Source: Bog-473 sp963755495 (lineage in GTDB: Bacteria > Actinomycetota > Acidimicrobiia > Acidimicrobiales > RAAP-2). Taken from it: a stretch of 64,000 bases of DNA. A program made the position numbers and the translations under genes. The notes beneath the pieces are model-generated. The model did not search any database. It was not told where the DNA came from and worked only from the letters and a program-made list of their open reading frames with translations. The DNA is taken from the NCBI GenBank assembly GCA_963755495.1, contig CAVWJS010000006.1, forward strand, positions 682,001 through 746,000. The letters run 5' to 3'. Below are positions 53,815-60,854 of the stretch, piece after piece. Numbering within the stretch: position 1 is the first letter of the stretch; each line of letters starts with the position of its first letter.

Positions 53815-55158
53815 ATGAGTGCCGAACATTCGGCTAGATCCGTCAGCCACGCCGAAGGCGTGGACCCGGTCCGAGCCCTTCAACGCGTGCTTTATCGCAG
53901 TGCCAAGCAGGAACCCACCAGACGCTTCCACGCCCTCTACGACAAGGTCGCCCGCAGCGACGTCTTGTGGCGGGCCTGGGTCGAGGTGGCGAAGAACCAG
54001 GGTGCCCCCGGAGTTGACGGCGTGACCATCACGTCGATCAGCGACGGTGGCGCCAACGGGGTCAAGGAGTTCCTCGACGGCCTCGCCGCTCAGCTTTTGG
54101 CTAAGACGTATCGCCCGAAGCCGTTGCGGCGGGTCCACATCCCAAAACCGGGCAAGCCGGGGGAGACCCGGCCGCTCGGCATCCCAACCGTGGCCGACCG
54201 TGTCGTCATGACGGCGGCCAAGATCGTCCTCGAGCCAATCTTCGAGGCCGATTTCTCCCCGCAGAGCTTTGGGTTCAGGCCCAAGCGTTCCGCCCACCAG
54301 GCGCTCGAAGCGATCCGGGTGGCGGCCAACGGGGGAGCCAACTGGGTGCTCGATGCCGACATCAAGGCATGCTTCGATGAGATCGACCACGAGGCCCTTA
54401 TGGCTCAGGTCGGACGCCGGGTTCTTGACCGGCAGATGTTGAAGCTGCTGCGGAGTTGGCTTCGAGCCGGGGTGTTCGAGGGCGGGCTGGTTTCCGACAC
54501 AGAGTCGGGGACACCGCAGGGTTCACCCATCTCCCCGTTGCTGGCCAACATTGCCCTCCACGTCATCGACGTGGCCTGGGCAAAGGCGGCCGGTCTGGGA
54601 ACGCTGGTCCGCTACGCGGACGATTTCGTGGTCCTCACCACCAGCCGGAGCCGAGCCGAAGAGGCCAAGCGCCGGATCGAGGCAGTGCTGGTCGGACTCG
54701 GGTTGCGCCTGCATCCCGACAAGACCCGCATCGTCTTTATTGGTGATGGCACCGACGGCTTCGACTTCTTGGGCTTCACGCACCGGAAGACACCATCGAA
54801 GTTCGGAGATCGCCGCTACCTGTCGAAGTGGCCGTCACCACGGGCCATGGCGTCAGTTCGAGCCAAGGTCCGTGATCACACTGACCGCCGCTTCGCCAGC
54901 CGTGAGCTGCACAGTGTTGTTGCTGACCTAACCCCCGTTCTACGGGGTTGGGGGGCGTACTTCCGATACGGAAACTCGAATCGCCAGTTCGCCGCCATCG
55001 ACAGCTACATGCACTTTCGGATGTCAAAGCTCGCCAGCGTCAAATACGCCACCCGAGGTCGACTTCGCGCCAGCCGCTTCAACTATGAGTGGCTGAGCGA
55101 ACTCGGCGTCTATCGACTCAGCGGACGTGTTCGGAGATGGGGACCTGCGCATGCCTGA
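53815..55158 (+). CDS. ltrA: Group II intron reverse transcriptase/maturase
   Basis: The 447-aa protein has the RT fingers and palm (NQGAPGVDGVTITSISDGGA, RRVHIPKPGKPGETRPLGIP, SFGFRPKRSAHQALEAI), the catalytic motif YADD at residue 267 and following (LVRYADDFVVLTTSRSRAEE), and FDFLGFTHRK. A maturase X domain follows (LTPVLRGWGAYFRYGN). No C-terminal HNH endonuclease domain is seen. The ATG at 53815 follows a GGAGG site. It helps splice and reverse-splice its host intron. The frame is intact, unlike genes just to the left. Confidence 0.93.
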   Translation: MSAEHSARSVSHAEGVDPVRALQRVLYRSAKQEPTRRFHALYDKVARSDVLWRAWVEVAKNQGAPGVDGVTITSISDGGANGVKEFLDGLAAQLLAKTYRPKPLRRVHIPKPGKPGETRPLGIPTVADRVVMTAAKIVLEPIFEADFSPQSFGFRPKRSAHQALEAIRVAANGGANWVLDADIKACFDEIDHEALMAQVGRRVLDRQMLKLLRSWLRAGVFEGGLVSDTESGTPQGSPISPLLANIALHVIDVAWAKAAGLGTLVRYADDFVVLTTSRSRAEEAKRRIEAVLVGLGLRLHPDKTRIVFIGDGTDGFDFLGFTHRKTPSKFGDRRYLSKWPSPRAMASVRAKVRDHTDRRFASRELHSVVADLTPVLRGWGAYFRYGNSNRQFAAIDSYMHFRMSKLASVKYATRGRLRASRFNYEWLSELGVYRLSGRVRRWGPAHA

Positions 55159-55174
55159 CGATGAACGGTGTCGG

Positions 55175-55208
55175 AAAGCCGTGTGCGGGAGAACCGCATG
55201 CACGGTTT
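55175..55208 (+). ncRNA. Group II intron domain V
   Basis: The 34-nt element starts aaagccgtgtgcgg and ends accgcatgcacggttt, forming the two-helix domain V hairpin with its AGC-type triad region (here AAGCC) and a GAGAA-type loop. Domain V is the catalytic core of group II introns and is the most conserved part. Confidence 0.85.
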
Positions 55209-55335
55209 GATAGGGGGCCGCTGGGGAAAGTGATCCGCATCGGAGATACTGCGATCCACCAAAATGACGACCCGTAAATGGGCCACCGTCAGTCGCCGAT
55301 GTTTCAACCGCTCAACCAGCGGCCTACCTCACCAC

Positions 55336-55680
55336 CTACTGGCCTTGGCTCTCGATCAGCAGTTGCAGACGACGAATCTCGTCCAACAGCCGGGGTATGT
55401 CAGTACGGGAGTGGGCGATGAACTTCGCGTTCTCGTCCCATTTTGTGTCCTCGATGCCGACATACGGAATGGGACATTGGATCAATGTTCCGGCAACCAG
55501 TTCTCGTCCGTTGAAATCAGGCCAGCGGGGACCCTCGTTGCCGGAATCGGCGACCGTGCTCACGGCAACAAGATTCGCCGCATAGTCGTCGTCGAGGAAT
55601 CGAACGAACCAAGGACCAGGGGTAGCCGCTTCGGTCCGCTCACGGATCTCGGCGAGTTCTGCATCGGCCATCTGAGCCAT
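55336..55680 (-). CDS. Small phage-type protein, Ead/Ea22-like
   Basis: The 114-aa protein begins ADAELAEIRERTEAATPGPW and ends FIAHSRTDIPRLLDEIRRLQ, the pattern of small actinophage and prophage proteins related to Ead/Ea22. Their role is unknown. It is the only phage-like gene in the tRNA-Cys insertion. It is transcribed leftwards, towards the group II intron. No integrase or structural genes accompany it. Confidence 0.6.
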   Translation of the reverse strand: MAQMADAELAEIRERTEAATPGPWFVRFLDDDYAANLVAVSTVADSGNEGPRWPDFNGRELVAGTLIQCPIPYVGIEDTKWDENAKFIAHSRTDIPRLLDEIRRLQLLIESQGQ

Positions 55681-56056
55681 GTGTTCAAACCTCCCGACAA
55701 CAATGTCTCACCGCCCCGGCATTCGGGGTCACCTCTATCGGGATTGTTGGCAACGCCTTTGGGGCACCCTTCACTCCGACTCTGGGATCAGGCGGCAGGC
55801 GCGCAGAAGGGGCCCGAAGGCCCCTTCGCACGACGACTGCCTCACCCTGACTGCTCTGAGAATACCAGTCGATCCCGGAGGTGTGGCCGACCGTTCCTTG
55901 GCAGCGCCCTGGGTCTGGATGACAGCTTGCAGGAGGATCGGGTAAGCCCCTTCTCACAGCTGATCGAGAAGTAAGTGTCGATGTCACGATGCCGAGGACT
56001 GTTGCGCCGCCCGTCCTCGCGCACCTATTCAGGATCGCGTTGTCGTGAGGTATCGC
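55681..56056. other. Intergenic region with a 9-bp hairpin, no gene seen
   Basis: Between the phage-type gene and the MarR gene I see no convincing reading frame. A perfect 9-bp stem with a CGAA loop (55806-55827; arms gaaggggcc / ggccccttc) is present and may be a terminator for the leftward MarR gene, though no T-run follows. Confidence 0.5.
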
Positions 56057-56569
56057 TCAGGGCTCATGCACTCCTGCTTTTCGAGCGGCACGGATCACCT
56101 TGGTAAGGGCAGCGTGAAGATCCTCGAGCTCCGGGATCGACATACCCAATTGGGCCACGATTGCCGGAGGAATCTTCTCGGCTTGTCGACGTAGATCGCG
56201 CCCATGCTCAGTGAGCGCAATGTCCACCTGGCGCTCGTCCTGACCGCTGCGGGTCCGCGAGATCATCCCGGCGGATTCCAATCGCTTCAGCAACGGCGAG
56301 AGGGTGGGCGAGTCAAGCTGGAGCAGAGCGCCGATCTGTCGTACCGACAGAGGCGACTCCCCCCACAGCGCCAGCATCACCAGGTACTGCGGGTGAGTCA
56401 GGCCAAGCGGGTCGAGCAACGGTCGGTAGACCGACAACACGCTGCGTGACGCCACCACCAAGGCAAAACACACCTGGCGCTCCAAGGCGAGCGGATCGTC
56501 CACGATATTTCCGGCTGCCTGCACTGCGGGCTCGTTCACGCGATCTTGGGCGGTCATCACATCACTCAT
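56057..56569 (-). CDS. MarR-family regulator, OhrR-like
   Basis: The 170-aa protein has the OhrR-type N terminus ERQVCFALVVASRSVLSVYR, with Cys34 at the position of the peroxide-sensing cysteine, and PLLDPLGLTHPQYLVMLALW. The wHTH is SVRQIGALLQLDSPTLSPLL and the wing RTRSGQDERQVDIALTEHG. One of the two usual hydrogen-bonding tyrosines is kept (SVYRPLL); the other is His (LTHPQY). No ohr peroxidase gene is nearby. The divergent 83-aa membrane protein gene, with a palindrome on its promoter, is the likely target. Confidence 0.85.
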   Translation of the reverse strand: MSDVMTAQDRVNEPAVQAAGNIVDDPLALERQVCFALVVASRSVLSVYRPLLDPLGLTHPQYLVMLALWGESPLSVRQIGALLQLDSPTLSPLLKRLESAGMISRTRSGQDERQVDIALTEHGRDLRRQAEKIPPAIVAQLGMSIPELEDLHAALTKVIRAARKAGVHEP

Positions 56570-56658
56570 CTCTGTGGATCGAAGTTCTCTTCGACATTGT
56601 GGCGTGTCGTTCTGTGGCGATCACGGCGAGACGAACGATGAGGGACACTAGTAGAGCG

Positions 56659-56694
56659 TACACGATTGAATCGTGTATGACTAATGTGTACACT
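56659..56694 (+). promoter_or_regulatory. Promoter with MarR/OhrR-type operator before the 83-aa membrane protein gene
   Basis: TTGAAT (56666-56671), a 17-bp spacer and TACACT (56689-56694) form a good promoter. A perfect 19-bp palindrome TACACGATTGAATCGTGTA (56659-56677) covers the -35, and a second short palindrome GTGTACAC (56686-56693) covers the -10. The long palindrome has the TACA..ATT-AAT..TGTA form of OhrR/MarR operators. Repression by the divergent OhrR-like protein is inferred. Confidence 0.75.
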
Positions 56695-56720
56695 AAGTAA
56701 TACCACGAGGAGGTGCATAC

Positions 56721-56972
56721 ATGGTCTTACCTGCCACAAGAGCGTCTGCTGTACAGCTGCAGGCTCATTCCGTCATGGCGTTCGTCCAACCGCACCCCAT
56801 GTCGAGCGCCAAGCTGATCTTCCTTGTGGCCCTGGTCGTGTTCTTCACCGGCCTGTTCATCTGCTCCTACATCTGGATGCGCCGGCCGAACTTCGGTCAA
56901 GAAAATGGTCCGGTGTCCAGAACTGTCGAAGTCCAAGACGATGAGATGTCGGGAGAATCACTGTCCGACTAA
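56721..56972 (+). CDS. 83-aa single-pass membrane protein
   Basis: A GAGGAGG ribosome site (56707-56713) precedes the ATG at 56721. Residues 1-28 are neutral, 30-53 form one membrane helix (KLIFLVALVVFFTGLFICSY), and the C-terminal 30 residues are polar and acidic. I do not recognise a family. It lies inside the tRNA-Cys insertion behind an operator-bearing promoter divergent from an OhrR-like regulator, so it may respond to oxidants or another MarR ligand. No partner gene follows before the tRNA. Confidence 0.65.
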   Translation: MVLPATRASAVQLQAHSVMAFVQPHPMSSAKLIFLVALVVFFTGLFICSYIWMRRPNFGQENGPVSRTVEVQDDEMSGESLSD

Positions 56973-57094
56973 GCGGCCTAAGCCACAGGGCAACTCTCTC
57001 ATGTGCCTTGGATGGGCACGATTCGGAGGCTTAGAACGATCACAGCCCGTCTAGTGGCGAGTTAGGGTAGCGGTCCGCTGGAAATATCCAGCTT

Positions 57095-57169
57095 GGCGGC
57101 GTGGCCGAGTGGTTTAGGCAGGGGCCTGCAAAGCCCCGTACCCCGGTTCGAATCCGGGCGCCGCCTCCA
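57095..57169 (+). tRNA. tRNA-Cys (anticodon GCA)
   Basis: The sequence folds as a complete tRNA. The acceptor stem is ggcggcg / cgccgcc, with discriminator T and an encoded CCA at 57167-57169. The anticodon stem is ggggc / gccccc-type with loop ctgcaaa (anticodon GCA). The T arm is ccggttcgaatccgg. The first 37 nt are duplicated at 53146. This is the only intact tRNA seen in the window. Confidence 0.95.
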
Positions 57170-57238
57170 AGGAGGGTCAAGCCTGAGGTCTGCGATCAGG
57201 TAGGGAGCCCCGTAGGGGGGCCGTGCTAGACCGTCTGC

Positions 57239-58106
57239 GTGGAATTCTTCTTGTATCTGCCGCAAATGCGTATGGATCCAGAGACCCTGGTGGCGCGGGC
57301 ACAGGCGGCCGAGGCGGCTGGGTTCGTCGGGATCGCCGGGATGGACCACCTCGCTCCGCCTCTGGCAGAGAACCATCCGACGTTCAGCGCCATGACGGCA
57401 AATACCTGGTTGGCGGCGAAGACCTCACGCCTTGTGGTCGGCTCGCTCGTCCTGTCCGACCCGCTCCGTCACCCCGCCGTGCTGGCCCAGGAGGCGGTCT
57501 CCCTTGATCGCTTCTCGAACGGTCGCTTCGAGCTGGGGATCGGATGGGGCTCCGGGCAACACGAGCTCGGTCCCTTTGGGGTAACCACGGAGCCCGGCCG
57601 GGTGCGCGTCCGACGGCTCAGTGAATCGATCGAGATCATGAAAGCCCTCTGGACGGGGGAGGCGGTCGACTACGACGGTGAGTTCTTCCGGCTTCGGGGC
57701 GCGCGCCAGGCGTTGACACCCATCGGGAAGATCCCCCTCGTCATCGGTGGTGCTGGTCCAAAGACGATGGACCTCGTGGCAGCCCAGGCCGACTGGTGGA
57801 ACGTGCATATCGGGATCCTCGACAAGGTCGATGAGGCGCTGCCTCGCCGGGGCAACGCGGCGCGCCTCAATCGAGCACATGGTCGGCTTCGTGCCCTCGG
57901 AAGACCGGCGGGAGCAGGTGTCCGCGTTGGCCATGAGACGATTCGGCACGATGGGCGTTTTCGTGGGGAACAGCAACGAGATCGTCGACTTCTTTGGGGG
58001 CCTTCAGGACAAGGGTTTCGAGCGCGTCTATGCCTGGTTCACGGACTTCGCCGACCCCGAGACGCTCGCCGCGTTTGGGGAGACGGTCATCCCGGCGCTT
58101 CGCTGA
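57239..58106 (+). CDS. LLM-class (F420-dependent type) oxidoreductase, frameshifted
   Basis: From GTG 57239 the frame gives VEFFLYLPQMRMDPETLVAR, GIAGMDHLAPPLAENHPTFS, LSDPLRHPAVLAQEAVSLDR and GRFELGIGWGSGQHELGPFG, typical of the luciferase-like monooxygenase fold. IPLVIGGAGPKTMDLVA is the conserved C-terminal strand. Near 57855 the sense moves to another frame (ASIEHMVGFVPSEDRREQVS) and ends at 58106, so one indel is implied. Joined length is about 289 aa. In actinobacteria most such enzymes use F420. The substrate is unknown. Confidence 0.8.
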
Positions 58107-58152
58107 CAACGACAGTACTGACAACGACACAGTACTGACAACGACACAGTGC
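58104..58152 (+). repeat. 15-17-bp tandem repeat, three copies
   Basis: Copies of tgacaacgac(ac)agtac at 58104-58118, 58119-58135 and 58136-58152 begin at the stop codon of the LLM gene. The first copy lacks two bases and the third has one change. Confidence 0.85.
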
Positions 58153-58361
58153 TGAGCTTGTCGCACCAGGTCCACGGGGCGTCGCAGGTGAACCGAGCGG
58201 GCGCGGCCGGGGCAGGTCGTTCACACTGGCAAACGGCACCGGTGCGGACCACGAGATCCAAGCGGGCAGGTCTCGGTGCCATTAGAGTCCACACGGCCAA
58301 GCATCGGCGGTGACCGGGAGTCGCTGTGGTTCGCCGAAGCGCACTCTGAAGGAGACAGCAC

Positions 58362-58733
58362 ATGAGCAATCTGACCCTCACCGGAGTTTCACACCTCGAG
58401 TTGTACGTCAGCGACCTCGATGCCAGTGTCGCCTGGTACGAATCCGCAGTGGCGCTCTTCCCCCGAGCGAAACAGCCTGAGCAGGTCGTCGTCCTTCAGC
58501 CTTCAAACGCCAGCTTCCGCCTTGTCCTCAGACCGGGTCGCCCCGCCGACGCCCACGGTGACTTCGGCCATGTCGCTCTCGCGGTGGATAGCCTGGCAAC
58601 ACTTGAGGCCTGGGTGAAGCATCTCGACGAAATCGGGGTGCAGCACAAGGGCATCAAGGAAGGGCCAACGGGTCACACGATCGACCTGGTGGACCCCGAC
58701 GGCCACGATATCGAGCTCACTTACGAACCCTGA
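58362..58733 (+). CDS. VOC-family (glyoxalase/bleomycin resistance) protein
   Basis: The 123-aa protein has the paired beta-alpha-beta-beta-beta layout of the VOC fold: LTGVSHLELYVSDLDASVAW at the start with a metal-ligand His, FGHVALAVDSLATLEAWVKH in the middle, and HTIDLVDPDGHDIELTYEP at the end with a Glu ligand. Members include lyases, dioxygenases and drug-binding proteins; the substrate is unknown. GGAGA precedes the ATG. Confidence 0.85.
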   Translation: MSNLTLTGVSHLELYVSDLDASVAWYESAVALFPRAKQPEQVVVLQPSNASFRLVLRPGRPADAHGDFGHVALAVDSLATLEAWVKHLDEIGVQHKGIKEGPTGHTIDLVDPDGHDIELTYEP

Positions 58734-58897
58734 AGGCTCCGCGCCTCCTCAAGGTACGCGATCCCTGACCACACGCTCGCGACGTTGGATCGATCGGCCA
58801 CGAGCATCGGCCTGGGAAGGTCTCATGGGTCTTCCCGCCGTTGCGTAGTTGCGAGATTCGCAACGAGTCAGCGACCTGTTCGCCACTCGTTGGAACT

Positions 58898-58941
58898 TAG
58901 GACTTCCGGTCCTATTTTGCGCTCCACAAAGCGGCTAAAAT
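58898..58941 (+). promoter_or_regulatory. 17-bp palindrome plus -10 box before the GGDEF-like gene
   Basis: TAGGACTTCCGGTCCTA (58898-58914) is palindromic except for its centre. The -10 box TAAAAT starts exactly 30 bp after the centre (58936-58941), and no -35 match is present. Transcription would start near 58948, placing the palindrome centre at about -42, the class II activator position. It recalls DevR/DosR boxes but is not identical to them. Confidence 0.6.
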
Positions 58942-58970
58942 GTTCCAGGGGAATGCGAGCGGAGGCCTGA

Positions 58971-59642
58971 ATGCGGAGAAGACGACCTGTGCCGAAAATC
59001 GACACAGCGCCAAGTGGGTCTAAACAGGTCAAGCGAGCTCCCACAATGGTGCTTGAGCAGCCAGGCGGATCTGGAGATGCCGATGGCCACACGTCTGGAA
59101 GTCTCGAATCGATGTTCGATGAGATCTCCTTCGGTGGATCAGCATCCCGGCCGGCCGGCTCATCCCAATCTCATGGAAAATATGACGATCTCTGGCAGCT
59201 CTCCCTCTCGGATCCCCAGACCGGCCTGGCGAACCGTTTGTTGCTTCTCGATCGGCTGACCCGGGAGCTGACAAGGCGTCGACGGCATGGTGGCTGTGTG
59301 GTTGTTTCTCACATTGATCTGGATAATCTCAAAGACATCAACCACGAGTTCGGATACACCTCCGGAAGCGAGGTTCTGAGGAGGGTGTCGGGGCGTCTGA
59401 CGGCAATGCTGCGTAGCGAGGATACGGTCAGCCGGATCAGCGAAAACGAACTGGTTGCGGTGATGACCGTTGAGGACGAGCAGTATGTCGAACTTCTCAT
59501 GCGACGGGTCCAGGCGGTCCTTGACGACCCGATTGCCCTCACCGGCGGGACGGTGAAGGTGACCACGACGCTTGGAACGGTCACCGCCAGGGCCTCCGAG
59601 TCGGCTGAGGAGGTGTTGGCGCGAGCTGGTCAGGCGGCCTAA
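58971..59642 (+). CDS. Degenerate GGDEF-domain protein
   Basis: The first 75 residues are polar and unrecognised. A GGDEF fold follows: LSLSDPQTGLANRLLLLDRL, VVVSHIDLDNLKDINHEFGY, and at the active site SENEL (residues 157-161) where GGDEF is expected. The two glycines and the catalytic Asp are lost, so diguanylate cyclase activity is unlikely; a binding or scaffold role is more probable. The ATG at 58971 follows GGAGG. The promoter carries the 17-bp palindrome shared with the next gene, close to a DevR/DevS-like pair. Confidence 0.8.
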   Translation: MRRRRPVPKIDTAPSGSKQVKRAPTMVLEQPGGSGDADGHTSGSLESMFDEISFGGSASRPAGSSQSHGKYDDLWQLSLSDPQTGLANRLLLLDRLTRELTRRRRHGGCVVVSHIDLDNLKDINHEFGYTSGSEVLRRVSGRLTAMLRSEDTVSRISENELVAVMTVEDEQYVELLMRRVQAVLDDPIALTGGTVKVTTTLGTVTARASESAEEVLARAGQAA

Positions 59643-59695
59643 AGCCCTGGCTCCCCGCTCCATCAACCCCGCCTCACAAGGGAAATTCTCAAATT

Positions 59696-59739
59696 TAGGG
59701 ATTTTGACCCTAGTGAGCGGCACTTCCCTTGACTAAACC
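59696..59739 (+). promoter_or_regulatory. 17-bp palindrome plus -10 box before the 103-aa protein gene
   Basis: TAGGGATTTTGACCCTA (59696-59712) follows the same pattern TAGGrnTTyyGryCCTA as the site at 58898. The -10 candidate TAAACC starts exactly 30 bp after the centre (59734-59739). The predicted start of transcription is at about 59746, the GTG codon itself, so the mRNA may be leaderless. Confidence 0.6.
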
Positions 59740-59745
59740 TTACGT

Positions 59746-60057
59746 GTGTCGATGTACAGCGAGCTCTTGAGCGATCTTTGCCTCAGCTCGGATGCCGGGG
59801 AGATGCCGCCGTCGACGGAAGAGCTCGTGGCCGATCTTCAGCAGTGTCGCCTCCGACTTCACCGCCGGGCATCCCTCCACAAAAGCGTCGTGGCAGAGGA
59901 CCTCGCCCGGGAGCTCGATCACGACCGAATTCTCCTGTCACTCTGCGCCGCCCTGTCGATTGATCATGATCCGGCGAGATTCGTCAACCCAATAGCGGAG
60001 CGCGCACGGCTCGAGGAGCTACTGCGAGCGAATGGAATCGAGTTTGACGCCCTTTGA
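59746..60057 (+). CDS. 103-aa helical protein of unknown function
   Basis: The protein is small, acidic-to-neutral and predicted helical: YSELLSDLCLSSDAGEMPPS, VADLQQCRLRLHRRASLHKS, ELDHDRILLSLCAALSIDHD and a C-terminal LEELLRANGIEFDAL. I do not recognise a family. GTG 59746 is favoured because the promoter predicts a transcript starting there; ATG 59752 is the alternative. Its promoter has the same palindrome as the degenerate GGDEF gene, which suggests a common regulon. It converges on the response regulator gene. Confidence 0.65.
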   Translation: MSMYSELLSDLCLSSDAGEMPPSTEELVADLQQCRLRLHRRASLHKSVVAEDLARELDHDRILLSLCAALSIDHDPARFVNPIAERARLEELLRANGIEFDAL

Positions 60058-60091
60058 GGAGAACGGTTCTCCTGAGGCGGTTCAGCTTTGG

Positions 60092-60754
60092 TCAGGTGCC
60101 GCCTTTGGGCTCGTCAGCGCGACGCTCGGCCAGAATGGCGGCATAGACCCCGGCCTCGGTGCGACGCTGCATCCCCAGCTTGGAGAGAAGGCTCGACACG
60201 TAGTTCTTGACCGTCTTTTCGGCCAAGAAGATCTCTTCGGCGATCTGGCGGTTGGAGCGACCCTGCGCAATCAAATCGAGGACCTTGCGCTCCTGGGGTG
60301 AAAGGCTCGACAGCCGAGCCTCTGTCTTTTGGCTCTGGCGCAATCTGTCGAAGATCTCCTTGGACAGATTGGAATCGATGAGAGATGCTCCTTGGCTCAC
60401 TCGTCGAATGTCCCCGATGAGATCACTGCCGCCAATTTCCTTGAGGACATAGCCAGCGGCGCCAGCCATGATGGCGGAAAACAGAGCCTCATCGTCGGCG
60501 TAAGAGGTCAGCATCAGACAGGCAATGTCGGGGAAGTTGGACCGGATCTCGCGGCACACTTCAATGCCGCTTCCATCGGGGAGACGAACGTCGAGGATCG
60601 CAACGTCAGGCTGCAGATCGGCAATTCCTTCCAACCCCAGTTGGGCTGTGGCGGCCTGACCCACGACTTCCATGTCCTCTTCGCATTCGAGGAGCGTCTG
60701 CAGTCCTGTCCGGACCAACTCGTGGTCGTCCAGGACGAAGATGCGGATGGTCAT
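60092..60754 (-). CDS. NarL/LuxR-type response regulator, DevR-like
   Basis: The receiver begins IRIFVLDDHELVRTGLQTLL, with acidic Asp9/Asp10, phosphoacceptor Asp55 in VAILDVRLPDGSG and Lys105 in GYVLKEIGGSD. The C-terminal LuxR HTH is LSPQERKVLDLIAQGRSNRQ through EKTVKNYVSSLLSKLG. At 220 aa it has DevR/DosR size and pattern (VxLDDHELVRxG). ATG 60754 is chosen; the upstream extension is not family-like. It is divergent from a GAF histidine kinase gene, the likely partner, and is a candidate reader of the 17-bp palindromes. Confidence 0.9.
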   Translation of the reverse strand: MTIRIFVLDDHELVRTGLQTLLECEEDMEVVGQAATAQLGLEGIADLQPDVAILDVRLPDGSGIEVCREIRSNFPDIACLMLTSYADDEALFSAIMAGAAGYVLKEIGGSDLIGDIRRVSQGASLIDSNLSKEIFDRLRQSQKTEARLSSLSPQERKVLDLIAQGRSNRQIAEEIFLAEKTVKNYVSSLLSKLGMQRRTEAGVYAAILAERRADEPKGGT

Positions 60755-60854
60755 TGGGACAATCTTGCCACGATTTACCGGCTCAGCTGGGTTTAAGCCC
60801 CCGGCGGGTTCGAATCTCCTTTCAGGCGATCCCGCCGGCCAGTACCCTGGAAGG

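Larger units (their letters stand above)
53259..55230 (+). mobile_element. Group II intron with maturase ORF (3' end uncertain)
   Basis: The likely 5' end is GTGCG at 53259, opening a stem in which GCGTCC pairs with GGGCGC across AGAAGATT. A structured non-coding domain I region extends to about 53790. The maturase gene occupies the domain IV position and a 34-nt domain V lies at 55175-55208. The domain VI 5' strand (tagggggccgctggggaaag) follows, but the matching 3' strand is not found, so the 3' end may be deleted or rearranged. A 10-bp hairpin sits directly before the 5' end. The intron subclass is not assigned. Confidence 0.82.

Noticed and set aside
53822..53834. CGAACATTCGG near the maturase start as a LexA box
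   Set aside because: The right arm is wrong (no GTTCG), and the site lies inside the maturase coding sequence.
55264..55974. 236-aa plus-strand frame after the group II intron
   Set aside because: It overlaps the better-supported minus-strand phage-type gene and shows no recognisable domain or ribosome site.
53146..57169. tRNA-Cys interrupted by an intron (one gene split by 3.9 kb)
   Set aside because: The right side contains a full tRNA including its own 5' half, so splicing would not be needed. The arrangement is a partial duplication, not a split gene.
53100..57200. A complete prophage or integrative element
   Set aside because: No integrase, structural, replication or transfer genes are present; only one phage-type small gene and a group II intron are seen.
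58898..58914. Canonical mycobacterial DosR box
   Set aside because: The half-site spacing is one base longer than in the GGGACT-WW-AGTCCC form and the outer bases differ. It is kept only as a DevR-like candidate motif.
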